Shown here piece after piece: positions 56,004 through 64,000 of a stretch of 64,000 nucleotides of DNA. Origin of the DNA: Halorubrum ruber (GTDB lineage: Archaea > Halobacteriota > Halobacteria > Halobacteriales > Haloferacaceae). Numbering within the stretch: position 1 is the first letter of the stretch; each line of letters starts with the position of its first letter. Below the pieces are notes generated by a model. It was given only the letters and a program-made list of their open reading frames with translations, was not told the origin of the DNA and made no database searches. Location: the NCBI RefSeq assembly GCF_018228765.1, contig NZ_CP073695.1, forward strand, positions 62,001-126,000. Reading direction: 5' to 3'. The translations under genes were made by a program, and so were the position numbers.

Positions 56004-56282
56004 ATGCGAGATCCGATCGCCGCCTTGGTCAAACAGGAGGGGTGGCGCGCGGAGGGCGCGGCCGCCCGCGTCCACTACGAGGGGGGTAACGACCGATACG
56101 CGGTGGAGTTCTACGCCGAAACGGCCCGCGTCCTCTACTGGGCGGTCCCGACCGACGACGACGAGGGCGGAACGGCCGCGCCGGTCCCGCGCGACGGCGT
56201 TCCGGATCCGCTCCGGCGGCGCGTCCGGGAGGACCTCGACGAGGCCGGGATCGATACCGACGTGGAACGACGCGAACTCTGA
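56004..56282 (+). CDS. Small haloarchaeal protein, function unknown
   Basis: 92 residues. MRDPIAALVKQEGWRAEGAAARVHYEG is followed by RYAVEFYAETARVLYWAVPTDDD, a probable small alpha/beta domain, and a helical C-terminus LRRRVREDLDEAGIDTDVERREL. No signal or catalytic motif. Single gene between rnz (divergent) and the ABC exporter. Not recognised beyond being haloarchaeal in composition. Confidence 0.65.
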   Translation: MRDPIAALVKQEGWRAEGAAARVHYEGGNDRYAVEFYAETARVLYWAVPTDDDEGGTAAPVPRDGVPDPLRRRVREDLDEAGIDTDVERREL

Positions 56283-56528
56283 GCCCGTCGCGCGGTCGTC
56301 GGGTCCGCGGCCGGCGGGCAGCCGTCGGTGTCGAGGCCGCTACACAGCGACCGTGATCGACGCCGCCGCGCGCGCCGATCCGACCCGGCACGACCGGAGG
56401 GTTCTCGACCGTCGACCGCGCTCCGGAAGGCGATATCGCCCGATCGACCGCCCGTTAGCGGCGTTTTCTGCCGATGTATTTCGGTTCGAAGGAAACCTAT
56501 TTGCCGCCTTACCTGATACGACTTTGTG

Positions 56529-58472
56529 ATGAGTGGTGTCGAATGGGAGGAAGACGATCCCTTCGAGGAGCAGCGGGACAAGATCGAGAATCCGATGAAG
56601 CGGCTGTTCGTCGAGTACGGCCGCGACTACGTCCCGCAGGTGACGGTGGGCGTCCTCGCCAGCGTCTTCGCCCGCCTGCTCGATCTGCTTCCCCCGCTAA
56701 TGTTAGGGATCGCCCTCGACGCGATCTTCCGCGGCGAGGCCGCGTTCGACGAGCAGATCCCGCTCGTGTTGCTCCCGGACGCGTGGCTCCCGACGGAGCA
56801 GGCGGCGCAGTTCTGGTTCACGATCGCGGTGCTGGCCGGTGCGTTCGCCTTCGGCGCCGGCTTCCACTGGGTCCGGAACTGGGGGTTCAACGCCTTCGCG
56901 CAGAACATCCAGCACGACGTCCGGACCGACACGTACGACCAGATGCAGCGGCTCAACATGGACTTCTTCTCGGACAAGCAGACCGGGGAGATGATGTCCA
57001 TCCTCTCGAACGACGTGAACCGCTTGGAGCGGTTCCTCAACGACGGGATGAACTCCGTGTTCCGCCTGTCGGTGATGGTAATCGGGATCGGCGTCCTCCT
57101 CTTCTGGATCAACTGGCAGCTCGCCTTGGTCGCGCTGCTGCCCGTCCCCGTCATCGCCGGGTTCACCTACCTGTTCATCAAGATCATTCAGCCGAAGTAC
57201 GCCGAGGTGCGGTCGACGGTCGGCAAGATGAACTCCCGGCTTGAGAACAACCTCGGCGGCATCCAGGTGATCAAGGCGGCCAACACCGAGTCCTACGAGT
57301 CCGACCGCGTCGACGACGTCTCCTTCGACTACTTCGACGCGAACTGGGACGCCATCGAGACGCGGATCAAGTTCTTCCCCGCGCTCCGCGTGCTCGCGGG
57401 CATCGGCTTCGTGCTCACGTTCATCGTCGGCGGGCTCTGGGTGTTCCAGGGGCCGCCCGGCCCGTTCACCGGCGAGCTCTCCGAGGGGATGTTCGTCGTG
57501 TTCATCCTCTACACGCAGCGGTTCATCTGGCCGATGGCGCAGTTCGGGCAGATCATCAACATGTACCAGCGCGCACGCGCCTCCTCCGCGCGGATCTTCG
57601 GGCTGATGGACGAGCCCTCGAAGTTAGAGGAGGACCGCGACGCCGAGGAGCTCGTCGTCGAGGACGGCGACGTCGTGTACGACGACGTCTCCTTCGGCTA
57701 CGACGACGAGACCATCGTCGAGGATATCGACTTCGAGGTCGAGGGCGGCGAGACGCTCGCCTTAGTCGGCCCCACCGGGGCCGGCAAGTCGACCGTGCTC
57801 AAGCTCCTCCTCCGAATGTACGACGTCGACGACGGGGAGATCCGGATCGACGACCAGAATGTCGGCGACGTGACGCTGCAGTCGCTGCGCCGGTCGATCG
57901 GCTACGTCGGGCAGTCGTCGTACCTGTTCTACGGCACCGTCCGCGAGAACATCACCTACGGCACGTTCGACGCGACGGACGAGGAGGTCCGCGAGGCCGC
58001 CGAGGCCGCCGAGGCCCACGACTTCATCCAGAACCTCCCCGACGGCTACGACACGATGGTCGGGGAGCGCGGCGTGAAGCTCTCCGGCGGCCAGCGCCAG
58101 CGGATCACCATCGCCCGCGCCGTGCTGACCGACCCGGACATCCTCATCTTAGACGAGGCGACCTCCGACGTCGACACCGAGACGGAGATGCTGATCCAGC
58201 GCTCGCTCGACCGTCTCACCGAGGAACGGACGACGTTCGCGATCGCCCACCGGCTCTCGACGATCAAGGACGCGGACACGATCCTCGTGCTGGAGGGCGG
58301 GAAGATCGCCGAGCGCGGCACCCACGACGAGCTGCTCGACAACGACGGGCTGTACGCGCACCTCTGGGGCGTTCAGGCCGGCGAGATCGACGAGCTCCCG
58401 CAGGAGTTCATCGACCGGGCGCAGGAGCGCACCGCCCGGATCGTCGAGGACGCCGAGAGCGACGACGACTGA
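56529..58472 (+). CDS. ABC exporter, fused permease/ATPase (MsbA/MdlB-like)
   Basis: 647 residues from the ATG at 56529 (a GTG precedes it). A six-span exporter domain (about 30-350) with MDFFSDKQTGEMMSILSNDVNRLERFL, then an ATPase domain with Walker A VGPTGAGKST, signature LSGGQRQR, Walker B ILILDEATSD and H-loop AIAHRLSTI. All catalytic elements are intact. It works as a homodimer or with a partner to export lipid, drug or peptide; the substrate is unknown. Single gene. Confidence 0.92.
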   Translation: MSGVEWEEDDPFEEQRDKIENPMKRLFVEYGRDYVPQVTVGVLASVFARLLDLLPPLMLGIALDAIFRGEAAFDEQIPLVLLPDAWLPTEQAAQFWFTIAVLAGAFAFGAGFHWVRNWGFNAFAQNIQHDVRTDTYDQMQRLNMDFFSDKQTGEMMSILSNDVNRLERFLNDGMNSVFRLSVMVIGIGVLLFWINWQLALVALLPVPVIAGFTYLFIKIIQPKYAEVRSTVGKMNSRLENNLGGIQVIKAANTESYESDRVDDVSFDYFDANWDAIETRIKFFPALRVLAGIGFVLTFIVGGLWVFQGPPGPFTGELSEGMFVVFILYTQRFIWPMAQFGQIINMYQRARASSARIFGLMDEPSKLEEDRDAEELVVEDGDVVYDDVSFGYDDETIVEDIDFEVEGGETLALVGPTGAGKSTVLKLLLRMYDVDDGEIRIDDQNVGDVTLQSLRRSIGYVGQSSYLFYGTVRENITYGTFDATDEEVREAAEAAEAHDFIQNLPDGYDTMVGERGVKLSGGQRQRITIARAVLTDPDILILDEATSDVDTETEMLIQRSLDRLTEERTTFAIAHRLSTIKDADTILVLEGGKIAERGTHDELLDNDGLYAHLWGVQAGEIDELPQEFIDRAQERTARIVEDAESDDD

Positions 58473-58519
58473 CCGCGACCGCGGTCGACCGGGCCGGACG
58501 ATTCAGGAGCGCCCGAGCG

Positions 58520-58831
58520 TCACCGTGGGAGTTCGGTCCACTCGTCCGCGGACGCCTCCGGAGACGCGTCGGCGTGACCGAGCGCGTCGAGGACCGCCTC
58601 CCTGACCTCCGACGGGTCCCGGAACTGCCTCTCCTCGCTCCCTTCGAGCAGGCCGTCGAGCCGCGCCGTCCCCGTCGGAGTCTCCAGTGTCGCGGCGCCG
58701 TACTGCTCTATCAGCTCCGCCGCCGTCACCGGGTAGCGGTGTTCGCGGAGCGCCCGCTTCAGCGGGCCGAACGTCACGGCGGGAGCCGAACCGTGCGCCT
58801 CCGGGTCGTGTTCCGCGTTGTCACCGCTCAT
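58520..58831 (-). CDS. DUF5789/DUF2795-like small protein
   Basis: 103 residues from the ATG at 58831. The core FGPLKRALREHRYPVTAAELIEQYGAATLETPTGTARL is the recognisable haloarchaeal DUF5789 pattern, a small helical domain like DUF2795, with QFRDPSEVREAVLDALG after it. Function unknown. Divergent from the creatininase-family gene. The family number is from memory. Confidence 0.75.
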   Translation of the reverse strand: MSGDNAEHDPEAHGSAPAVTFGPLKRALREHRYPVTAAELIEQYGAATLETPTGTARLDGLLEGSEERQFRDPSEVREAVLDALGHADASPEASADEWTELPR

Positions 58832-58964
58832 GCGGTCGCGATCCGCGGGGAGGGGTATAATACCTCGGGAGCGTTCGCTCGACGGTGACCGCCGTCCGGG
58901 GTCGACCGGCCGCATCGTCGACGGTGACCGCCGCCTATACGACGCCGGCCGCCGAGGTTCCGGT

Positions 58965-59723
58965 ATGCGCCTCAGCGAGGTCACGTGGACCGACGTGCGC
59001 GACGCCGACGTCGACGTCGCGTTCCTCCCGGTCGGGAGCACGGAACAGCACGGACCGCACGCCCCGCTCGGCACCGACGCGCTGAACGCCGTCGCGGTCG
59101 CGGAGGCGGCCGCCGACGCCTACGAAGAGTCGAGTGGCGGGCCGGGAGCGGACCGCGGGGAAGTCGCCGTCGCGCCGCCGATACCGGTCGGCGTCGCCGA
59201 GGAACACCGCGCGTTCGACGGGACGATGTGGGTCTCGCCGGAGACGTTCCGGGCGTACGTCCGGGAGGCCGCCGAGTCGCTGGTCGCGCACGGAATCGAC
59301 CGCGTCGTGTTCGTCAACGGCCACGGCGGGAACGTCGAGGCGCTCGCGGAGGTCGCCCGGCGGTTCTCGCGCGACCCGGACCACGACGGGTACGGCGTCG
59401 CGTTCACCTGGTTCGAAGCGGTCGGCGACCACGCGAGCGACATGGGTCACGCCGGCCCGCTGGAGACGGCGCTGCTTCGCGCGACGAACCCGGAGCTGGT
59501 CCGCGAGGAGCGGGTCAACGAAGCGAGCGCGGGCGCCGCCGACCGGTGGGGCGAGTGGGTGTCCGGAGTGAACCTCGCGCACGACTCCGACGAGTTCACC
59601 GACAACGGCGTCGTCGGCGACCCGCGGGAGGGCGACGCCGAGCGCGGCGCGGAGCTGCTCGACCGCGCGAGCGCGGCGCTCGCGGAGCTGGCGGTGGCGG
59701 TCGTCGACCGCGACGCCGTTTAA
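58965..59723 (+). CDS. Creatininase-family amidohydrolase (ArfB-like)
   Basis: 252 residues from the ATG at 58965. FLPVGSTEQHGPHAPLGTDAL supplies metal ligands, and FVNGHGGNVEAL and GHAGPLETALLRAT the rest of the creatininase site. In archaea this family includes the formamide hydrolase of riboflavin and F420 synthesis (ArfB), the most likely role; creatinine itself is not expected. Single gene. Confidence 0.85.
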   Translation: MRLSEVTWTDVRDADVDVAFLPVGSTEQHGPHAPLGTDALNAVAVAEAAADAYEESSGGPGADRGEVAVAPPIPVGVAEEHRAFDGTMWVSPETFRAYVREAAESLVAHGIDRVVFVNGHGGNVEALAEVARRFSRDPDHDGYGVAFTWFEAVGDHASDMGHAGPLETALLRATNPELVREERVNEASAGAADRWGEWVSGVNLAHDSDEFTDNGVVGDPREGDAERGAELLDRASAALAELAVAVVDRDAV

Positions 59724-59743
59724 AAAGGAGCGCGGCGCGGGAG

Positions 59744-60163
59744 CTACTCCTCGTCTTCTTCCGCTTCGTCGTCGTCCGCCGCGTCCTGGAGCGCCCCGCG
59801 GATCGCGGGGACGGTGCCGGTGAGGGATGCCACCTCCTCGGCGGCGTCCTCGATGTCGCCGACGAGCGACTCCAGCTCCTCGATCTCTTCTTTTAAATCG
59901 TCGGCGTCCTCGAAGGCGTCGGCGCGCTCGCCGAGGACGTACGCCTTCTTCGCCGAGCGCACGCTGTCGACTGCGTCGCCCGCGTCGAGAGCGGACTTCA
60001 GCCCGTTGAGCGCGCCGAGGACGTTGTCCGCGTCCGTCTCCCACACCGCGTCGGGGTCGGGGAGCTGGTCGCGCGCCGCCGCGAGGTGCTCTTCGACCTC
60101 CGCGCGGGTCTCCTCGGCCGCCTCGCCGAACAGGTCGTCGTCGTCGAACGTGGACTGGGCCAT
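59744..60163 (-). CDS. Acidic helical haloarchaeal protein (DUF5790-like)
   Basis: 139 residues from the ATG at 60163. DDDDLFGEAAEETRAEVEEHLAAARDQLP, then an alpha-helical middle (NVLGALNGLKSALDAGDAVDSVRSAKKAYVLGERADAF) and a coiled-coil-like, very acidic C-terminus. No membrane span or catalytic motif. It resembles a haloarchaea-specific family (DUF5790, from memory). Convergent with the creatininase-family gene. Confidence 0.75.
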   Translation of the reverse strand: MAQSTFDDDDLFGEAAEETRAEVEEHLAAARDQLPDPDAVWETDADNVLGALNGLKSALDAGDAVDSVRSAKKAYVLGERADAFEDADDLKEEIEELESLVGDIEDAAEEVASLTGTVPAIRGALQDAADDDEAEEDEE

Positions 60164-60321
60164 GTCCGGACCGTCGTGCCCGCACCTTTTAAAAACGCGC
60201 CCGAAAGCGGAAGTGAAACCGACGGCGAGGGCGGATCCGTCGCCGGATCGGGCGGGTTTCGCGTTCAGTTTCGGTTCGGCGGGGCGGCCGGCGGACCGGG
60301 GACCCGCGGTCACTCGGCGGC

Positions 60322-60519
60322 TCAGATCCGGACGAGCAGCTCCACCGCGATCAGCGTCACGAGGAGGGCGAGGAACCCCGCGAGGACGGAGAGCGTCCTG
60401 AGCCGGTCGAACACCGTGTCCGCGTCGGGGGTCGCCGCGAGGAGGGCCGGGCGGTCGCGGGGGGCGGACTCGCTCTCGGGATCGGGACGCACGTCTGTCT
60501 GAGGGTTCGGGTCCGGCAT
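60322..60519 (-). CDS. Small single-span membrane protein
   Basis: 65 residues from the ATG at 60519. A disordered, Pro/Asp-rich N-terminus is followed by one C-terminal membrane helix, TLSVLAGFLALLVTLIAVELL. Tail-anchored topology is likely. Not recognised. It lies between the DUF5790-like gene and the broken aldo/keto reductase, same strand. Confidence 0.55.
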   Translation of the reverse strand: MPDPNPQTDVRPDPESESAPRDRPALLAATPDADTVFDRLRTLSVLAGFLALLVTLIAVELLVRI

Positions 60520-61086
60520 GGTCAACCTCTCGACCGGAAGTCCCGTTAAATCGACTATGAGGCCCCAATACAGATATTGAGCGCTCCGGATATCACCCTT
60601 GGTTCCACGACGCCTCCTCGAAGTCGACGATCCGCTCGTCGCGGTCGAGGGTGTCGATCCGGGCGATCTGGTCGTCGGTCAGGTCGAGTTCGCGGGCGGC
60701 CCAGTTCTCCTCGACGTGCCCGAAGTCGGCCGCCTTCGGGATCGGCGCGACGCGCTCCTTCGAGAGCAGCCACGCGAGGCTCACCTGCGCGGGGTGGCGT
60801 CGTGGCTCGCCGCGATCTCTCGGAGGACGTCGACGTCGGCGACGCGGTTGCGCGCGATCGGCGAGTAGGCGACGAGCCAGTGGTCGTCCGCGACCGCGTA
60901 CTCGCGGAGCCGCTCCTGTTGGAGCAGGGGGTGACACTCCACCTGGTGAGCGAACACGTCGTGGTCCAGTCGGTCGATCGCCTCGTCGAGCTGGTCGGGC
61001 CGGAAGTTCGAGAGCCCGATCCGGTCTATCACGCCGTCGTCGACGAGGTCGTCGAGCGCGGGCAGCGTCTCCTCCGGGTCGTAGCT

Positions 61087-62494
61087 AGTCAACAACCCCA
61101 CCCTACTTCGATCACCCTGACGGGTTCGCTCGTTGAGGGAGGGGCTTGTCCGTGAGCTCAGCCTCGAACCCGTCCGGGTGGGCGGTGAACCCGCCACTTG
61201 GCGTCACCGTTCCAGACTTCAGGGCGAGTTGACTGTCGCCCGTCCGCCGAGACGACTGTTGGCCTCGACGGACATACCGCATCCCGATGTTCTTCGCCGC
61301 GTTGTAATCCGCGTTCGCTCCCGACTCACACTTCACGCACCGGAACTCCGTGCGAGTTCGGCGGTTCTCGTCTGCCGTGAATCCACACTCGGCGCACCGT
61401 TGCGATGTGTACGCCGAACCAACTTGCTTCACGGAGATGCCGACTGCTCCGGCTTTGTACGCCACTTGCTCGTACAGCGTTCGGAACGCCCACTTGTGCC
61501 CCCACGACGCACCCGTTCGCTCGCGGATGTCAGTCAAGTCCTCGAACGCGATCACGTCGCACTCGTATCGGAGTGCTTCGTCTACGATGGCGTTCGACGC
61601 TTGGTGAACCACGTCACGAACGTATCGTCGTTCGCGTCCACTTGATTGTTCGAGCGTTCTGTGGGCGCTTCGCGTGCCTGTCTGTTGGAGTCCCGCACGG
61701 ACTTTCTCGAACTCGCGGAGGTTGTGTGAGAGTTCGCGCCCACTGATGAATCGTGCTGTGCTGGTGACGGCGAGGTTTTCAATACCGAGGTCGACCCCGA
61801 GAACCGTTCCGTCCTCGGCGGTGTCTCGCTCAATATCGGTCTTGGGTCGGCGGAAGCCGATGTGTAAAAAGTAATCGCCGTCACGAGCGGTGAGTGTGCT
61901 TTCCGTGACGCTCCACTCGTCGGCGTCGAGGTACTGCCGTTGGTAGCCATCCTCGGCTTCAGGGAGCGCAAGTTCACATCGGACGCGACTCTCCGTCGTG
62001 GAGAGTGACACTGTATCGTCATTGAACAGCGTCATCGTTCGAGTGTCGTATGTTACCGTGGGTGCGGTGAATGTGGGTTTACTGACCTGCCTGCCGTTCG
62101 AGCGGCGTTCGAGACAGCCGGTGATGGCTTGGGCGGCTTGGTGGGTGGCGAGGATCGCGTGCTGACTCCCGAGGTCGGTTTCCTCGCGCACGTTGTCGTA
62201 GGCGAGGGGTTGGACGTCGCTCTTGGCGTTACACTTCCCCCACGCCATGTCCGTGGCGAGTTGGCACCCACGCTTCCACTCGGAGATGGTTTCCTCAAGC
62301 AACTCGCGTTGCTCATCGTCTACCGAGAGACGAGTGATTGCCGTCCGACGCACGTAATCGTCTGCCACAGTTTCAATGTGTGTGAGCGGCTATTTATAAG
62401 CTGGTGTTTGTTACAGATACGAACCCGCTCCTCTCCTCCCTACTCACTCCCTTCGGTCGCTCCTTGAGGAGGGGGACTCCGCGCTACCGCTTCA
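61087..62494 (-). mobile_element. IS1341-type (IS200/IS605 superfamily) element, TnpB only
   Basis: About 1408 bases inserted in the aldo/keto reductase; edges are set by where the reductase reading resumes and could be off by a few bases. It encodes tnpB and no tnpA, so movement needs a TnpA elsewhere. There is no clear target duplication, as expected for the superfamily. The left end carries a small hairpin, CTCCT/AGGAG (about 62460-62471). Confidence 0.85.
61112..62368 (-). CDS. tnpB: TnpB RNA-guided nuclease
   Basis: 418 residues, full length. RuvC residues are D193 (GVDLGIENLA), E276 (VIAFEDLTD) and D354 (NADYNAAKNIG); the zinc ribbon is C325-C328/C344-C347 (CAEC, CVKC). All catalytic positions are intact. 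TnpB cuts DNA using an RNA from the element 3' end whose guide is the flanking sequence, here aldo/keto reductase DNA from about 61086 leftward. TTATAAATA at 62391-62399 lies about 25 bases before the ATG, indicating a leaderless message. Confidence 0.95.
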   Translation of the reverse strand: MADDYVRRTAITRLSVDDEQRELLEETISEWKRGCQLATDMAWGKCNAKSDVQPLAYDNVREETDLGSQHAILATHQAAQAITGCLERRSNGRQVSKPTFTAPTVTYDTRTMTLFNDDTVSLSTTESRVRCELALPEAEDGYQRQYLDADEWSVTESTLTARDGDYFLHIGFRRPKTDIERDTAEDGTVLGVDLGIENLAVTSTARFISGRELSHNLREFEKVRAGLQQTGTRSAHRTLEQSSGRERRYVRDVVHQASNAIVDEALRYECDVIAFEDLTDIRERTGASWGHKWAFRTLYEQVAYKAGAVGISVKQVGSAYTSQRCAECGFTADENRRTRTEFRCVKCESGANADYNAAKNIGMRYVRRGQQSSRRTGDSQLALKSGTVTPSGGFTAHPDGFEAELTDKPLPQRANPSG

Positions 62495-63013
62495 GTTGAT
62501 CGGCCAGTGGACGTACAGCAGGTCGATCGAGTCGACGCCGAGCCGGTCGCGGCTGGCGCGCGCGGTCTCGACGGCGTCGTCGTACGAGAGGTTGTCCGTC
62601 GAGAGCTTCGTCGCGACGAACAGGTCCTCGCGGTCGACGTCGCTGCGGTCGATCCCGTCGCCGACCGAGGCCTCGTTGTCGTACCCCTGCGCGGTGTCGA
62701 CGTGGCGGTAGCCGGTCTCGATCGCGTGCGCGACGCCGGCCGCGCACTCCTCGCCGTCGGCCAGTTTGTACGTCCCGTACCCGAGTCGGTCGAAGGTGCT
62801 CGCCATGTGGTCTCGTGCGGACGGCGACGCCCTCAACGTACCGGTCCCCGAACCGCGAGACCGCGGGGCACCTCCTCGGGTGAGGCGGGGTCGGTCTCCC
62901 TGACCGATTCGGCCGCCAACCGCGCTAAACGGACGCCGCGCCGAGTACAGTTATCACTGCTAATATTCGGGGAGCAGTTATTATCCCGATACGATCCCTG
63001 TCGATCGGTACAC

Positions 63014-64000
63014 ATGCAAGCGGGATCGTCCTCCGGCATCCGGTCGAGTTACGGCGCGAAGCTCGCGCTGTCTTTGATCGGGGTCATGGGGGTTTCAGTT
63101 TCATACGGTGTCATCGTCTACCTCCGCGCGGAGGAGGCCGGCGCCGCGGGCGCAGCGGTGCGCTCGGGGCTCGTCGGGATGACGCTGTTGACGGTGATCG
63201 GGCTCGCGCTCATCGGCGTCACGGTCGGATCGAACACGGTCATCTCCCTGCGGCAGCTCACGGCCAAGGCCGAGCGGATGGCCGAGGGGGACCTCGACGT
63301 GCGACTGGAGACGGGCCGAGCAGACGAGATCGGGCGGCTGTTCCGGGCGTTCGACGAGATGCGCGGCTCGCTGCGCTCGGAGATATCCGACGCGGAAGCG
63401 GCTCGCGAGGAGGCGGAGCGGGCGCGACGGGAGGCCGACGCGCGCGCAGAGACGGTCGAGCGGAAGGCGACCGAGTACGAGTCGGCGATGCGGGCGCTCG
63501 CCGACGGCGACCTGACCCAGCGGGTCGACTCCGACGTCGACAACGAGGCGATGGCGCGCGTCGGCGTCGCGTTCAACGAGATGGCCGACGAGTTAGAGGA
63601 GACCGTCGCGTCCGTCGCGACCGTCGCCGAGGACACCGCCGACGTGGCCGGGACCGTCGACGACCGCACGGAGGACCTGCGGGCGACGACCGGGACCGTG
63701 AGCGAGGCGGTCGAAGAGATCGCCGAGGGCGCGCGCACCCAGCGCGACGACCTGCAGGCGGCGACCGACGAAGCCGAGAACCTCGCGTCGTCGGCCGAGG
63801 AGGTCGCCTCCACCGTCACCGACGTGGCGGAGACGGCGGAACACGCCGCCGAGGTGGGCGAGGAGGGCCGCGAGGCGGCCGAGGAGGCGCTCGCGGAGAT
63901 GGACGCGGTCGAGGAGACGACGGCGGAGACGACCGCGGAGGTCGAGGCGCTCGCGGAGGAGGTCGAGGAGATCGGCGAGGTCGTCGACACCATCTCGGAG
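63014..64000 (+). CDS. Halobacterial transducer / methyl-accepting chemotaxis protein (3' end outside window)
   Basis: 329 codons present from the ATG at 63014, with no stop before the edge. Two membrane helices (LALSLIGVMGVSVSYGVIVYL and VGMTLLTVIGLALIGVTVG) have only a short extracellular loop of about 15 residues, then HAMP domains (LRQLTAKAERMAEGDLDVRLE and a second with LADGDLTQRVD) and the start of the signalling coiled coil. The tiny external loop means it cannot carry a usual ligand-binding domain, so it may sense through a partner protein, the membrane or the cytosol. Confidence 0.9.
   Translation, partial: MQAGSSSGIRSSYGAKLALSLIGVMGVSVSYGVIVYLRAEEAGAAGAAVRSGLVGMTLLTVIGLALIGVTVGSNTVISLRQLTAKAERMAEGDLDVRLETGRADEIGRLFRAFDEMRGSLRSEISDAEAAREEAERARREADARAETVERKATEYESAMRALADGDLTQRVDSDVDNEAMARVGVAFNEMADELEETVASVATVAEDTADVAGTVDDRTEDLRATTGTVSEAVEEIAEGARTQRDDLQAATDEAENLASSAEEVASTVTDVAETAEHAAEVGEEGREAAEEALAEMDAVEETTAETTAEVEALAEEVEEIGEVVDTISE

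Larger units (their letters stand above)
60593..62806 (-). pseudogene. Aldo/keto reductase, interrupted by TnpB element and frameshifted
   Basis: The N-terminal part starts at the ATG at 62806 (MASTFDRLGYGTYKLADGEE, with catalytic Asp/Tyr in YRHVDTAQGYDNE and Lys in VATKLS) and ends after LLYVHWPIN at 62495. The rest resumes at 61086 with SYDPEETLPALDDLVDDG and continues to EEASWNQG at 60593. Between them lies a 1.4-kb TnpB element. A second lesion near 60790 drops one base (HDATP then out of frame; AQVSLAWLLSKE in the next frame). Both lesions make an active reductase unlikely. Confidence 0.88.

Overview
The window comes from a haloarchaeal chromosome. It is very GC-rich, the proteins are strongly acidic, and the informational genes are archaeal (EF-1 alpha with uS10, EF-2, the PolD large subunit, a single-strand-binding RPA with its partner). 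Other archaeal traits are Tat/lipobox secretion signals, TATA boxes about 25 bases before start codons (leaderless genes) and families found mainly in haloarchaea. A Halorubrum-like genus is my guess, not something I could verify. I saw no rRNA, tRNA or CRISPR array.

Layout. 1-3.6 kb: start of argS, a structured repeat RNA element, and an AT-rich lipoprotein gene inside what looks like an IS6-type mobile cassette. 3.6-7.8 kb: sugar-nucleotide epimerase, DUF302 protein, HTH regulator, M20 peptidase, methyltransferase. 7.9-17.7 kb: a sulfur-handling island with two TusA proteins, an SQR-like flavoprotein, DUF1641 and DsrE-like proteins, a rhodanese/persulfide-dioxygenase fusion, a two-gene YeeE/YedE transporter, a PiT-type permease, a double Usp protein and a TauE exporter. 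17.8-29.2 kb: a putative iron-controlled island holding a ferric ABC permease and binding protein, a GMC dehydrogenase pair, three glycosyltransferases and a flippase-like membrane protein. 29.2-38.2 kb: a small protein, rhomboid, uS10/EF-1 alpha, ACT protein/homoserine dehydrogenase, EF-2, KDPG aldolase. 38.2-46.2 kb: PolD large subunit with a mini-intein, PPC-domain protein, NifU-like protein, KatG. 46.6-51.8 kb: 2-oxoacid dehydrogenase operon (E1a, E1b, E2, E3) with a frameshift at the end of E2. 52-60.5 kb: RHH regulator, RPA pair, RNase Z, ABC exporter, creatininase-family protein and small haloarchaeal proteins. 60.6-64 kb: an aldo/keto reductase broken by a TnpB element, then the start of a chemotaxis transducer.

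Three pieces of shared structure tie the window together. First, five dispersed copies of a 250-400 base structured element, all on the + strand, have helices that keep pairing while their sequences differ. They are followed by a TATA-bearing tail with an exact 57-base period. Second, five exact TTTAGG-N4-CCTAAA palindromes sit just before genes of the 19-29 kb island and look like iron-repressor (DtxR/IdeR-type) boxes. Third, five copies of a GTATTG-N11-CAATAC-like site occur before sulfur genes and before the HTH regulator and its neighbour, suggesting a sulfur regulon.
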